A stretch of 49,990 bases of DNA from Bacillota bacterium (GCA_023397475.1 JAEWUD010000051.1:1-49990); one strand, 5' to 3'; positions 1 to 9,046 are shown, numbered from the stretch's first letter. The notes: a model not told the origin generated them from the sequence alone. Numbers and translations are program-made.

Positions 1-13
1 ATAGCCGGACCTG

Positions 14-182
14 TATGGGCGAAAAGGACCGATGACCTTGATTTCGCCCATAACTCCTCTCCCTAGCGCAGGATTCTGATTGAACTTTTATGGGCGAAAC
101 GGGCTACAACCCCCTATTTCGCCCATACTCATAGCCGGACCTGTATGGGCGAAAAGGACCATTTACCTCGATTTCGCCCATA
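14..182. repeat. Hairpin array A: three tandem 39-nt palindromes
   Basis: Three inverted repeats at 14-52, 89-127 and 144-182 share the arms TATGGGCGAAA / TTTCGCCCATA (11 bp, perfect) around 17-nt loops. Loops 1 and 3 resemble each other and loop 2 differs. Starts are 75 and 55 bp apart. The flank 'atagccggacctg' is repeated at 1 and 131, so the array may continue left of the window. No T-run follows the stems, so they are not ordinary terminators. Geometry matches the arrays at 7217, 19341 and 47505. Confidence 0.85.
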
Positions 183-250
183 ACTCAACTCCCCGGTGCG
201 GGATTCTGATTGACTGACCTACGGAAATTGCAGAGTCTTGTAATAATGAT

Positions 251-291
251 AAAGCGGCGGATCTCTGAGCAGGAGCTCCGCCGCTTTTTTT
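251..291. terminator. Hairpin with T-run (terminator)
   Basis: A GC-rich stem AAGCGGCGGA / TCCGCCGCTT is followed on the plus strand by seven Ts. It lies just past the stop of the minus-strand GH2 gene. The T-tract favours plus-strand termination of transcripts coming from the left, across array A. On the minus strand the stem is followed by a weaker T-rich stretch, so it may act in both directions. Confidence 0.7.
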
Positions 292-304
292 GAGAAACGA
301 ATGA

Positions 305-3300
305 TCAGGTCTCTTCAGGAAGGAAAGTGAAAGACCGGAAATCGAAGTTCGCGCCCGGGAGGAAGAGGAAGGAGACATCCCGCAATCCGCTTACCGGCGC
401 AAAGGGGAATTCAATGGTCTGGTCGTCTTCGGATTGTTGGGATCCCGGGATTTCGACGACACGGATCTCTGCATCCGCGGGGTTTTTCGGGTTGACAAAC
501 CGGATCTGCATGGTGTTCTTCGGATTTCTTGTCCGGCCGGTGATCCGGATGCGATCGGTCGCCCGGGAGACGAAATCCATCTGTTCGAAAAGCAGTGTAA
601 CATTGTTACCGATGTCGACGACAGAGTCCTTTTCGCGTCTGTACGAGTCGCCGCTGATCGCGTCGCACGATCCGGCCGCAAGAGTAGAGAAGGCCTTCTC
701 TTTGCGTGCGAAACGGAAGCCGCGGACATGGGCTTTGCGCGACAGACGCAAACAGAGCGTCGCAATTCCACGGATGCGCTCGGGCAGGACATAGGTCTCC
801 GGCTGATAGGTATTCCAGATCACCGGATGATGATACATGGCGGTCGTCAGAAGTCGCCCATCAGCAGTCTCCGGTTCTCCGAGCCAGATCTCAATCGGCA
901 AAGGATCACTGTCGAGGCAGAACACGTCGAGGGTGATCTCGTCGGATCCGAACGATCCGAAATCGATATCGGTGAATCCAACATAGCTCGGACCGAACCG
1001 GGCGGACGCGAAACCGCGGTCGTTGCCGTTCCCGATGTCACCGCCATGAAGCGTGTACCTTCCGCCGGCGATATAGTCATATGGATCGAGAAAGGTGACA
1101 CCGAGTCCTTCCGCACGAAAATCAAGCGAGGAATAGAGGCGGATGTCGGTTCCTCCGGATCGGGACGCGACGCGCAGGGAGAATTCTCCGTCGGCCTTGG
1201 CGGTTACAAGGAACTGATCGTCCGCAAGCTTCTCAAAGCTTGCGATCCCGATATCTATACCGCGCTTATTGGCAACGCGTATCGAGAGGCCCCGGTCGAC
1301 AGCATCGGCGGGATGGATGGTAACGGAAACATTTGCCGTACGATTCTCCGGTGTAAGCACAGCGCGATCGGATCGAAGCTCAATCTTGCGTACGGGAATA
1401 TCCGGCTGAAGGACAGGTTCGCGGTCGTGATTCTCATCGGTAGCTGAGATTCCCGGAATGACGGCAGCCGGATCGGAGTAAAGTTCCATCGAAGCCCCGA
1501 TCAGTCCCGGCGAGCTTACGGTGAGGGCAATCGGACCGGGTGTTGTTCGAGACGCGAGGATTAGGCCGAGCTTTCCGCTGAATAATCGCATCGACGTTCC
1601 TTTATAGCTGTCGTAATCGCTGCTGTCGCCATTATCGATCCCGACCAAGCGAGCGGCGCCGGACACTTTGGCAAAGACGCGATTGACTGCGTTCTCGACC
1701 GGATTTCCTTCGACATCCGATGCGGTTACCGTGATAAATACGAGGTCCTGTCCGTCCGCCGCAATTCGGGTTCTGTTCGCCGACAGGATCAGTCGCGCGG
1801 CATTGCCGAAGGAGGATCTCGACTCGCGTGCGACAACCCTGTCCTGAGAATCATAGGCGATGGCCTCGATAACCCCCGGTTCATACGGCACGCGCCAGTT
1901 CCCGATGACGCCATACGGGTATTGTTCGGTAACCCATTGTTTTCCCCGGCTCACTCCGTTCACGAGAAGCTCGACGGCGTGAAGGTTCGTCACGGCTCGC
2001 ACGTCGATGATCTGGCCGATGTTGAAATCCCAGTACGGGAAAAGATGCAGAATCGGTCTCTCATCCGGTCGCACCCACGCGGCCTGAAAAAAATAGTAGA
2101 TATCCTTCGGGAATCCGGCGGTATCGACCAATCCGAGGAAGGAGGATTTGCTCTGATAAGGAGTCGGCTCGCCGATATAATCGATGCCCGACCAGACAAA
2201 TTGCCCCAGCGAAAAGGATCGCGACTCGTCTGAATCGATGCAATGCTCCGCGGACAGCGCGCCCCAGCTCGTTCGAGAATTTCCCAATGACGAGCACTGT
2301 GCATCGTCGTCGGAGAGAAAAGACGCATCGAGGGGGAAGTGATAGATTCCCCGGCTCACCGGAATCGAACTGGTTTCGCTTCCAAAAATGATGCGATCCG
2401 GATGTTCTCGGTGATGCGTGTCGTAGAGAGATTCTCCGTAGTTATAGCCGATGAGGCCGAGTTCGTCGGCACAGCGCCCGGTATTTTCCCACGGCATGTA
2501 GTTCGAACACAAGGTCGCGCGGGCGTTATGAAGGGGATCGTGTTTCGCTGTGAGCTCGAGAAGATACCGCATCGTATCGATTCCCCCGGGACCCTCATGC
2601 GTGTCGTAGATCTCGTTTCCAATTGACCACAGAATGACCGACGGGTGATTCCGGTCCCGCCGCATCCAGCTCGCAACGTCTTTTTCGACACATTCCTCGA
2701 AAAATCTGGCGTAATCGAAGGGATTCTTCGGCTTGCGCCACATATCGACGAACTCCGAGATCGCCATAAGTCCGAGTTCGTCGCAAAGCGCGAGAAATTC
2801 ACGCGACATCGGGTTGTGCGACAATCGGACGGCATTTGCTCCCATCTCCTTCATGAGAAGAAGCCTCTGCTTCATCGCCTCGCGCGAAAAGGCTGCGCCG
2901 AGAGCGCCGAGATCGTGATGCAGGCAGACGCCCCGAAGCTTCATCGATTCGCCGTTCAGAAAGAACCCGAGATCCGGATCGAGACGGATCGAACGAAGCC
3001 CAAACCGCGTCACGAGCTCGTCGCGAAGCATGCCGTCCTGATACAATCGCGTTGTCAGCTGATAGAGCTGTGGTGTTCGAGTCGACCAGCATTTCGGGTC
3101 CTCGACGTGCAGGATATTCTTCCGCGCTTCGCTTCCTTCCGCACGCCCGGTCGCGACCGGACGACCGTTCGGATCATGAATGAACCACTCGATCGTAAAA
3201 GATTCGCGCAGAGCTGCTTCCGACACTTCCGTCCAAACGGTCACATCGAAGGCTCCATCCTTCTCATCGGTATGTACATAAACGCCTTCGGGAACAACAT

Positions 3301-3742
3301 GAACCTCGTCGACCATGCGAATTCTGACGTCGCGATAGATCCCGGCGCCCGAATACCAGCGAGAATTCGGAGCCCGCAGGCGACACACGAGCAGAAGCTC
3401 ATTGTCCCCCTCACAAAGATAATCCGTGATGTCGAAGTGAAAAGCCGTATACCCATACTTCCAATCACCGACCGCCCGGCCGTTCACATAGAGCGTGGTG
3501 TCCATATACACGCCGTCGAAAAGAATATATATGCGCCTACCGTCCGGATTGATCTCCCGGGAGAGTATCCGTCGGTACCAGCCGTCGGCATCGCGATCCA
3601 TCCGACGCGAATTATAGATGAGAAAGTCATGAGGAATATCACAGGGAAGGAAGCCCTCTCTCGGCACATCGGAAGAATCGAACTGTTCCGGTTCTGCCTC
3701 CATAAAAGACCATTGGTCACAGAGTAAGAATTCTTCTCGCAT
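305..3742 (-). CDS. Glycoside hydrolase family 2 protein with long C-terminal extension
   Basis: A 1145-residue GH2-clan enzyme (beta-galactosidase/beta-glucuronidase superfamily). The sugar-binding domain covers about 1-140, an Ig-like domain 145-255 and the TIM barrel 256-560. The acid/base is E377 in IGNEI and the nucleophile E456 in FGSE. A DUF4982-like domain ('FPYWDFNIGQIIDV', about 565-640) and a GH2 C5-like Ig domain with the DNG motif (about 645-750) follow. The last roughly 390 residues look like two beta-sandwich, possibly carbohydrate-binding, modules. No signal peptide is seen, so it should act in the cytoplasm. It starts at an ATG after GGAGG, 36 bp downstream of uxaC in the same operon. 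That context favours an enzyme releasing a hexuronate, but substrate cannot be read from the sequence; beta-galactosidase remains possible. Confidence 0.9.
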   Translation of the reverse strand: MREEFLLCDQWSFMEAEPEQFDSSDVPREGFLPCDIPHDFLIYNSRRMDRDADGWYRRILSREINPDGRRIYILFDGVYMDTTLYVNGRAVGDWKYGYTAFHFDITDYLCEGDNELLLVCRLRAPNSRWYSGAGIYRDVRIRMVDEVHVVPEGVYVHTDEKDGAFDVTVWTEVSEAALRESFTIEWFIHDPNGRPVATGRAEGSEARKNILHVEDPKCWSTRTPQLYQLTTRLYQDGMLRDELVTRFGLRSIRLDPDLGFFLNGESMKLRGVCLHHDLGALGAAFSREAMKQRLLLMKEMGANAVRLSHNPMSREFLALCDELGLMAISEFVDMWRKPKNPFDYARFFEECVEKDVASWMRRDRNHPSVILWSIGNEIYDTHEGPGGIDTMRYLLELTAKHDPLHNARATLCSNYMPWENTGRCADELGLIGYNYGESLYDTHHREHPDRIIFGSETSSIPVSRGIYHFPLDASFLSDDDAQCSSLGNSRTSWGALSAEHCIDSDESRSFSLGQFVWSGIDYIGEPTPYQSKSSFLGLVDTAGFPKDIYYFFQAAWVRPDERPILHLFPYWDFNIGQIIDVRAVTNLHAVELLVNGVSRGKQWVTEQYPYGVIGNWRVPYEPGVIEAIAYDSQDRVVARESRSSFGNAARLILSANRTRIAADGQDLVFITVTASDVEGNPVENAVNRVFAKVSGAARLVGIDNGDSSDYDSYKGTSMRLFSGKLGLILASRTTPGPIALTVSSPGLIGASMELYSDPAAVIPGISATDENHDREPVLQPDIPVRKIELRSDRAVLTPENRTANVSVTIHPADAVDRGLSIRVANKRGIDIGIASFEKLADDQFLVTAKADGEFSLRVASRSGGTDIRLYSSLDFRAEGLGVTFLDPYDYIAGGRYTLHGGDIGNGNDRGFASARFGPSYVGFTDIDFGSFGSDEITLDVFCLDSDPLPIEIWLGEPETADGRLLTTAMYHHPVIWNTYQPETYVLPERIRGIATLCLRLSRKAHVRGFRFARKEKAFSTLAAGSCDAISGDSYRREKDSVVDIGNNVTLLFEQMDFVSRATDRIRITGRTRNPKNTMQIRFVNPKNPADAEIRVVEIPGSQQSEDDQTIEFPFAPVSGLRDVSFLFLPGANFDFRSFTFLPEET

Positions 3743-3778
3743 ACAACCTCCAAGGATGGGGTGAGTCTTGAAAGGATC

Positions 3779-5176
3779 TTACCGGAATAGCCCGGCCGCG
3801 TTGTCGTGACAAATCGCGCGGACCATCCCGCCCAAAATCTCGTGATCCCCGGCGAAAGATCCGTCCTCGACGGCCTGCCCGAGCACATCGCACAGAATCC
3901 GACGGAAGTACTCATGGCGCGTATAGGAGACGAAGCTGCGCGAATCGGTCAGCATCCCGACAAAGCCGGGAAGGTAGGACTGGCTCGCCAACGTCAGCAG
4001 CTGTTCGCGAATGCCGCGCTCATGATCGTTGAACCACCAGGCGGAGCCGTGCTGCAGTCGGCCGACGTCCGGACCGCGCTGGAAGCAGGCGATCAGCGTG
4101 TCGATCAAGACATTGTCATTCGGATTCAGACTGTAAAGAATCATGCGCGGCATCGCGTCCTCTTGTTCCAGCTGATCTAGGTATTCAGCGAGTGGCGTCA
4201 CGAAGTCACCGTCCGCAATCGTGTCAAAGCCTGTATTCGCCCCGATCGACGCGAACATCCGACGGTTATTATCCCGCCGGCAGCCGAAATGAAGCTGCAT
4301 TGTCCAGCCGCGGCGATGGTACGCTCGTGCAAAGAAAAGCATCATCGAGGTCCTGTACCGATTCACCTCTTCCGGTGATAAGACCTCTCCAGCCAATCGT
4401 CGCCGGAAGATCCGCTCAATCTCTTCCGGTTCCGCCGGGTCGTACACGATTCCCTCGGTTCCGTGATCCGCCAGCCGGCACCCGCACGACGCGAAAAAAT
4501 CCACCCTCGATTCCAGCGCTTCCTGTAAAGAAGTCAGGGAATCGATTCGCATATCGCTAGCCTCGGCGAGACTCGAAATATATAGATGAAAATCTATCTT
4601 ATCGATATTCACCGCACGATCCGGACGGAAGGTCGGCAGCACGCGCGTCGCAAAGGATTTGTCGTCTGCGATCCGCCGATGCAAGGAGAGATTATCGACA
4701 GGATCATCCGTCGTACAGAGGAGGGAAACATTCGACCGGGTGATCAGGTCTCTTGCGCGATAACCTGGCGAAGCCAGTTTCTCCTTCGTAAGATTCCACA
4801 CCTCGTCCGCCGTCTTCTCCGACAATATGCCCTCATAGCCGAAATACCGTGCGAGCTCCAGATGGCTCCAGTGATACAAAGGATTCCCGAACGCGCGGCC
4901 GATCACGCCGGCCCAGGCATTAAACTTCTCGCGATCGTCCGCGTCGCCGGTGATCAGGCGTTCATCGACACCGGCGGCCCTCATCAGACGCCACTTGTAA
5001 TGGTCGTGCCGGAGCCAGAGCTCGGTAATATTGGCAAACGAGATGTTGCGCGCGATATCCGCCGGGTCAATGTGACAGTGATAATCGATAATCGGCAGAT
5101 CCTTGGCGAAGTCGCGATAGAGCATACGGGCGATCGGGGAATGAAGAAGAAAGTCATCACGAAGGAAGCTTGTCAT
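3779..5176 (-). CDS. uxaC: Uronate isomerase
   Basis: UxaC interconverts glucuronate/fructuronate or galacturonate/tagaturonate in the cytoplasm, the first step of hexuronate catabolism. The 465-residue product has the usual family length. The N-terminal 'DYHCHIDP' at 31-38 carries the metal-type His pair H33/H35, and the barrel contains the family stretch 'WTMQLHFGCRRDNN'. I chose the ATG at 5176 because GAGGTG sits three bases upstream; the frame stays open 27 codons further without a ribosome site, and those residues do not look conserved. It is the first gene of a minus-strand operon with the GH2 enzyme and diverges from eda-kdgK. Confidence 0.96.
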   Translation of the reverse strand: MTSFLRDDFLLHSPIARMLYRDFAKDLPIIDYHCHIDPADIARNISFANITELWLRHDHYKWRLMRAAGVDERLITGDADDREKFNAWAGVIGRAFGNPLYHWSHLELARYFGYEGILSEKTADEVWNLTKEKLASPGYRARDLITRSNVSLLCTTDDPVDNLSLHRRIADDKSFATRVLPTFRPDRAVNIDKIDFHLYISSLAEASDMRIDSLTSLQEALESRVDFFASCGCRLADHGTEGIVYDPAEPEEIERIFRRRLAGEVLSPEEVNRYRTSMMLFFARAYHRRGWTMQLHFGCRRDNNRRMFASIGANTGFDTIADGDFVTPLAEYLDQLEQEDAMPRMILYSLNPNDNVLIDTLIACFQRGPDVGRLQHGSAWWFNDHERGIREQLLTLASQSYLPGFVGMLTDSRSFVSYTRHEYFRRILCDVLGQAVEDGSFAGDHEILGGMVRAICHDNAAGLFR

Positions 5177-5267
5177 AGACACCTCGGTCGCGACAGAATC
5201 GTCGCGCAAATAGCGGTATAATACGTAAATAGTAACGCAAGAAGATGTGGAAGACAAGCCATATATA

Positions 5268-5283
5268 TGCTAGAATACTAGCA
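5268..5283. promoter_or_regulatory. Palindromic operator over the eda-kdgK promoter
   Basis: TGCTAG-AATA-CTAGCA is a perfect 6-bp inverted repeat with a 4-bp centre, and it contains a -10-like TAGAAT (5271-5276). The -35 is poor (TGGAAG at 5248). It lies in the divergent uxaC/eda spacer, where a hexuronate-responsive repressor would be expected. The regulator is not in this window. Confidence 0.5.
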
Positions 5284-5365
5284 AACAGGAACGGAAACCT
5301 GAAGAGTCCGTGAAGATTACAGCCTTTTCGAGAGACATTAGAAGAATAAACTTTTCGAGGTGTAT

Positions 5366-5998
5366 ATGGAATTTCTGGAACATGTAAGAAGAACCGGTAT
5401 CGTACCCGTTGTTGTTCTTGACCGTGTCGAGGACGCCGTCCCCACGGCGCGCGCGCTGCTTCGCGGCGGAATCGATCTGATGGAGATCACGTTTCGAACC
5501 GCTGCGGCCGAGGACTCGATCCGCGCCGTTTCGCGTGAAGTACCGGAGATGACGGTCGGCGCCGGCACCGTACTTACGGTAGAGCAGGCCGAGCGTGCGG
5601 TAGACGCCGGATCGAAGTTCCTGGTCGCACCTGGACTTGAGGAATCGGTTGTGAGGTGGAGCCTGGAGAAGGGCATACCGATCGTTCCCGGGTGTGTTAC
5701 GCCGACGGAGATCATGAAGGCATTATCTCTGGGACTTACGACGGTGAAGTTTTTCCCGGCGAATATCTATGGCGGACTTACCGGAATGAAGGCACTGTCG
5801 GCACCCTTTGGCGGATTGACATTTATCCCTACGGGCGGGGTCGACGGGAAGAATCTGACGACGTATCTGGCGGAGAAGTTTATTCCGGCGGTCGGCGGGA
5901 GCTGGGTCTGCACGAAGGACGATATCCGGAACGGCCGGTTTGATCGTATCGAGGCGTTATCGGCGGAGGCAGCCGCAATCGTTGCCGTGCGCGGCTGA
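5366..5998 (+). CDS. eda: 2-keto-3-deoxy-6-phosphogluconate (KDPG) aldolase
   Basis: This class I aldolase splits KDPG into pyruvate and glyceraldehyde-3-phosphate; related enzymes also cleave 4-hydroxy-2-oxoglutarate. At 210 residues it is close to full family length. The Schiff-base lysine is K128 in 'TVKFFPA', the general acid/base E40 in 'LMEITFRT', and the phosphate loop lies near 'PTGGVDGKN' (155-163). ATG 5366 is preferred over the GTG two codons upstream: the GAGGTG ribosome site overlaps the GTG and lies three bases before the ATG, the same spacing as in uxaC. kdgK follows after 13 bp. Confidence 0.96.
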   Translation: MEFLEHVRRTGIVPVVVLDRVEDAVPTARALLRGGIDLMEITFRTAAAEDSIRAVSREVPEMTVGAGTVLTVEQAERAVDAGSKFLVAPGLEESVVRWSLEKGIPIVPGCVTPTEIMKALSLGLTTVKFFPANIYGGLTGMKALSAPFGGLTFIPTGGVDGKNLTTYLAEKFIPAVGGSWVCTKDDIRNGRFDRIEALSAEAAAIVAVRG

Positions 5999-6011
5999 GG
6001 AGGAAGAGAAG

Positions 6012-7037
6012 ATGAAGGTAATTACGTTTGGAGAGATCATGCTGCGACTGAAGTCGCCGGGGAACGAGAGACTTTTCCAGAGCGCATCGTTGGAGGCGAC
6101 CTTTGGCGGCGGCGAGGCGAATGTCGCGGTGTCGCTGGCGAATTTCGGCATGGACGCCGAGTTTCTGACGATTCTTCCGGAGGGTGCGATCGGCGACGCG
6201 TGCATCGGTGAATTGATGCGTTTTGGTGTCGATACGAGGAAGGTCCGGCGCGGTCCGGGTCGGATGGGAATTTACTATCTTGAAACCGGATCGAACCAGC
6301 GCGCCAGCAAGGTGATCTATGACAGAGCCTATTCGTCGGCCGCCCTCGCGAAACCGGGAGATATCGATTGGGACCTTGTCTTTGACGGGGTCACGTGGCT
6401 ACATATTACGGGAATCACACCAGCGATATCGGAGAGCTCGAAGGACTTGTCGCTCGAAGCCGTCCGCGTCGCGAAAGCGAAGGGCTTGACAGTGTCGTGT
6501 GACCTGAACTATCGCAAGAATCTCTGGAAGTATGGAGTAGAGGCCAAAGACGTCATGTGCGAGATTGCGAAATACACCGACGTGATCATCGCGAACGAAG
6601 AGGACTGCCAGAAAGCTCTGGGGATCGAGGTCGACGTCGAGGTCGAGAGCGGCAAACTCGATACGAAGAAGTATGAGGCGCTTGCGCGAAAAGTAACCGA
6701 TGCTTTTCCCAATGTGAAAAAGATCGCGATCACGCTCCGCGAGAGCAAGAGTGCGGACCACAATAACTGGTCGGCGTGCCTCTTCAATCGGGAGTCGTTC
6801 ATCCTGAGCCCGCGGTATGAGATTCATAATATCGTTGATCGTGTCGGAGGCGGAGATGCCTTCGCCGGGGGACTTATTTATGGGCTTAATACGATCGAAA
6901 ATGACGCGCAGGCACTGCACTTTGCGGTGGCGGCCAGTTGCCTCAAGCACACGATCCCCGGAGACTTTAACAGAGTTACAAAAGCCGAGGTTCTGGCCCT
7001 GATGGCAGGTGACGGATCGGGTCGCGTCCAGCGTTGA
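6012..7037 (+). CDS. kdgK: 2-keto-3-deoxygluconate kinase (PfkB family)
   Basis: Phosphorylates 2-keto-3-deoxygluconate to KDPG, the substrate of the aldolase encoded just upstream. The 341-residue protein has the PfkB N-terminal 'FGGGEANVAVSLANFG' (31-46) and the C-terminal anion hole with catalytic base D282 in 'RVGGGDAFAGG'. GAGGAGGAAGAG immediately before ATG 6012 fixes the start; upstream in-frame codons overlap eda and are not conserved-looking. The substrate call rests on the eda-kdgK pairing; sequence alone would allow fructokinase or another ribokinase-family sugar kinase. Confidence 0.93.
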   Translation: MKVITFGEIMLRLKSPGNERLFQSASLEATFGGGEANVAVSLANFGMDAEFLTILPEGAIGDACIGELMRFGVDTRKVRRGPGRMGIYYLETGSNQRASKVIYDRAYSSAALAKPGDIDWDLVFDGVTWLHITGITPAISESSKDLSLEAVRVAKAKGLTVSCDLNYRKNLWKYGVEAKDVMCEIAKYTDVIIANEEDCQKALGIEVDVEVESGKLDTKKYEALARKVTDAFPNVKKIAITLRESKSADHNNWSACLFNRESFILSPRYEIHNIVDRVGGGDAFAGGLIYGLNTIENDAQALHFAVAASCLKHTIPGDFNRVTKAEVLALMAGDGSGRVQR

Positions 7038-7125
7038 GCGGACGGAGAACCGTTCATATTTGAGAACACAGCAAACGATTCGGTTTCATTTGGCCGTCGG
7101 CGAGCAAAATGCGATGCACCTTAGC

Positions 7126-7160
7126 AGCAAGAACTCGAACTGCAGCATTGTGTTCTTGCT
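7126..7160. repeat. Isolated 35-nt hairpin in kdgK-mgtC gap
   Basis: AGCAAGAAC (7126-7134) pairs perfectly with GTTCTTGCT (7152-7160) around a 17-nt loop. It lies 91 bp before array B and has the same overall size as its units but different arms. There is no T-run. The rest of 7038-7216 shows nothing I can name. Confidence 0.5.
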
Positions 7161-7216
7161 GATTTGCGTTTGAAGAGATAATAACTGGCGGCGGAATAGA
7201 TATCTATCATAAAGAA

Positions 7217-7423
7217 ACCTACCAAAACACGAGAAAACGGATTTTGGTAGGTAAATCATTAACAAATAACGCAATTATTTGTCAATGATTACCGACTCAA
7301 TCCCATGAAAACTGGCTTTTAGTAGGTTATCATTGAACAAAAACAGTTAATCATTGAATAATAATCCAATTATTTATCAATGATTTACCTACCAATTCGG
7401 CCCAAACGGACATTTTAGTAGGT
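7217..7423. repeat. Hairpin array B: ACCTAC-arm palindromes alternating with AATCATT palindromes
   Basis: Three 36-37 nt units at 7217-7252, 7291-7327 and 7387-7423 carry arms of the type ACCTACCAAAA / TTTTGGTAGGT; unit 2 has a diverged left arm. Between them lie second palindromes: AATCATTAACAAATAA / TTATTTGTCAATGATT (7254-7290, one wobble) and a degenerate copy at about 7354-7384. The block TTATCAATGANNNACCTAC recurs in array D 12 kb away, so the two arrays belong to one family. Confidence 0.8.
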
Positions 7424-7559
7424 AATCAATGAGAAGAAATTTATTTTGGAGCCGGACTTCATCAGAATTCTCCGCCGGAGATCGACATCCGGGAGAGAAT
7501 TTCAGAGGACGACCTTCCAATTTCGGAAAGAACCACAACACCTCAAATCTTAGTCCCGA

Positions 7560-7636
7560 GGAGGGCGAGTCTCAGCGAGCTCCCCTCCGCAAGGCGCAGC
7601 CTGAGGACTAGGGAGCGAGAAGAGAACTCGCCCTCC
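7560..7636. repeat. GC-rich dispersed palindromic repeat, copy 1
   Basis: Perfect 11-bp arms GGAGGGCGAGT (7560-7570) and ACTCGCCCTCC (7626-7636) bound a GC-rich core. The reverse complement shares 'GTCCTC', 'GGCTGCGCCTT' and 'GCGGAGG' with the elements at 22313 and 23989. It abuts the stop of the MgtC-family gene and may also terminate it. Confidence 0.7.
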
Positions 7637-7637
7637 A

Positions 7638-8351
7638 TCACGGATGTCTCCAAATTATCTTCTTTATCTCCGGATTCGTTTTCTCGATGTTTTCGATAAT
7701 TGTATGACAGGACTTGTCGGTCATATCCCGGTTGCGCAGGCGGATGTTGATGACGAGGCGAATCGACTTGTCCTGATAGTTCTTCTCCTGATCGAAATCG
7801 ATCAGATCCAGGTCACAGGAGGTGACGGTCTGAAGGAGAGCTTTCGTGTCTGTGTCGATGGGGGCAAGGATCTCTAGAACGCGATAGGCGTCCTTGGAGT
7901 ACAGGTGTTCGACGCGGACGAGAAGCGTGAGGACAAGGATAGCGATGATCGTGGTGAGGATGGCGACGTCATAGTAACCGGCGCCGCAACACATTCCGAT
8001 CGCGGAGGTGATCCAGAGGCAGGCCGCAGTCGTGAGGCCGCGGATGGAGAGGCCGGATTTGATGATCGCGCCTGCACCGAGGAAGCCGATGCCGGTAACA
8101 ATCTGCGCCATGATGCGCGTGGGATCTGTGGAGAATAGGCCTGCGACCACGCCCGAGGCGTAGGACTCGGCGATGGCGATGGAGAGGATTGTGAAGACCG
8201 CCGAGCCGAGACTGACGAGTATATTGGTGCGAAGGCCGGCGGATCGACCGCGAATGTCACGCTCGAGACCGATGCAGGCGCCAAGAACTGCCGCCAGAAG
8301 AAGGCGTATCGCGAAGTTATTGACGAGGTACGAGGGTAGTATCAGGAACAT
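7638..8351 (-). CDS. MgtC/SapB family membrane protein
   Basis: The 237-residue protein has four or five N-terminal membrane helices (about 10-150) with family motifs 'GLERDIRGRSAGLRTNILV' and 'GIGFLGAGAII', then a soluble C-terminal ACT-like domain (about 155-237). MgtC proteins are inner-membrane factors for growth at low magnesium and for virulence in some bacteria; their molecular role is still debated. The start is fixed by CAGGAGG eight bases upstream. It lies 43 bp downstream of the small membrane protein at 8395-8817, probably in one operon. Confidence 0.9.
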   Translation of the reverse strand: MFLILPSYLVNNFAIRLLLAAVLGACIGLERDIRGRSAGLRTNILVSLGSAVFTILSIAIAESYASGVVAGLFSTDPTRIMAQIVTGIGFLGAGAIIKSGLSIRGLTTAACLWITSAIGMCCGAGYYDVAILTTIIAILVLTLLVRVEHLYSKDAYRVLEILAPIDTDTKALLQTVTSCDLDLIDFDQEKNYQDKSIRLVINIRLRNRDMTDKSCHTIIENIEKTNPEIKKIIWRHP

Positions 8352-8394
8352 GCGACTACCTCCTGTCGACTAACGTTTGACGGATGCGAACGGA

Positions 8395-8817
8395 TCAGTC
8401 TTTTTTCGCGGAAAGGGCTCGTTTCTTGCCCAGAGTCGAGGCGTACAGCACGGGACCCAGGAAGTATAGCGCGAAAAGCAGATAGATGGTCGGCGTTGAG
8501 AAGAGCATCTTCGTTGTGGATAGATCGGGCGCGTCCAGCGTCGAGAGAAGAAAGATCACACCTGCGTACATCAGGGTCCAGACGATGGAATGAAGTACGG
8601 CATCCTTGATCGCGTGAAGCTTCAGAACCCACGCCGCGAGAAAGGTCAGGATCACGGCGGGAAGAGCCGTTAGAGCATATTCCGCGACGAGCCATCCGGC
8701 CCGGTCGGCATTCGTAACATCCGGTGTCATGGGAAACGGAAGGGTAACGAGAAACTCGGCGAGGTAGACAAGGACAATCAGGAGAAGACCGGTAAGGATC
8801 ATCTTCACGTAGCGCAT
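8395..8817 (-). CDS. Small four-helix membrane protein, unknown function
   Basis: I do not recognise this 140-residue protein. It has about four hydrophobic segments (near 5-28, 45-66, 75-93 and 106-128) and a short basic tail rich in Lys and Ala. The start is supported by AAAGGAG nine bases before the ATG. It is the first gene of a likely two-gene operon with the MgtC-family gene, so a role in the same envelope or ion process is possible but unproven. Confidence 0.75.
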   Translation of the reverse strand: MRYVKMILTGLLLIVLVYLAEFLVTLPFPMTPDVTNADRAGWLVAEYALTALPAVILTFLAAWVLKLHAIKDAVLHSIVWTLMYAGVIFLLSTLDAPDLSTTKMLFSTPTIYLLFALYFLGPVLYASTLGKKRALSAKKD

Positions 8818-8933
8818 AACAGGCTCCTTTCACGAGTCCGGTGAACGGACTGCGACGAATGTGGCCGCAATACTTCGTATATATACAGTATAACATGAGA
8901 GTGGGGCGGCGGAGCGATTGGAAGCGACGGTGC

Positions 8934-8945
8934 TTTTCGCGAAAA
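8934..8945. repeat. 12-bp perfect palindrome TTTTCGCGAAAA
   Basis: A perfect palindrome in the divergent spacer before the B12-binding-domain gene. An identical copy lies at 35147-35158, and a shorter CTTCGCGAAAAG at about 42008. It could be a protein site, or chance enrichment of the TCGCGA core in a genome that favours it. Confidence 0.4.
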
Positions 8946-9046
8946 AATCGTTGTATTTTACAATATTAATGCGTCGGGGAAGTGTCGGCGATGTTATAAT
9001 GATTTATATTTGAATACGTTGTCGTCGCCGCATTGGGAGGTGTCGT

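Noticed and set aside
434..1447. Long plus-strand open frame inside the GH2 gene
   Set aside because: It lies opposite the GH2 coding frame, has no ribosome site and no recognisable domain. GC-rich genes commonly give long antisense frames.
7429..7611. 60-codon open frame in the kdgK-mgtC gap
   Set aside because: It starts inside array B, lacks a ribosome site and ends within the GC-rich repeat; composition is not protein-like.
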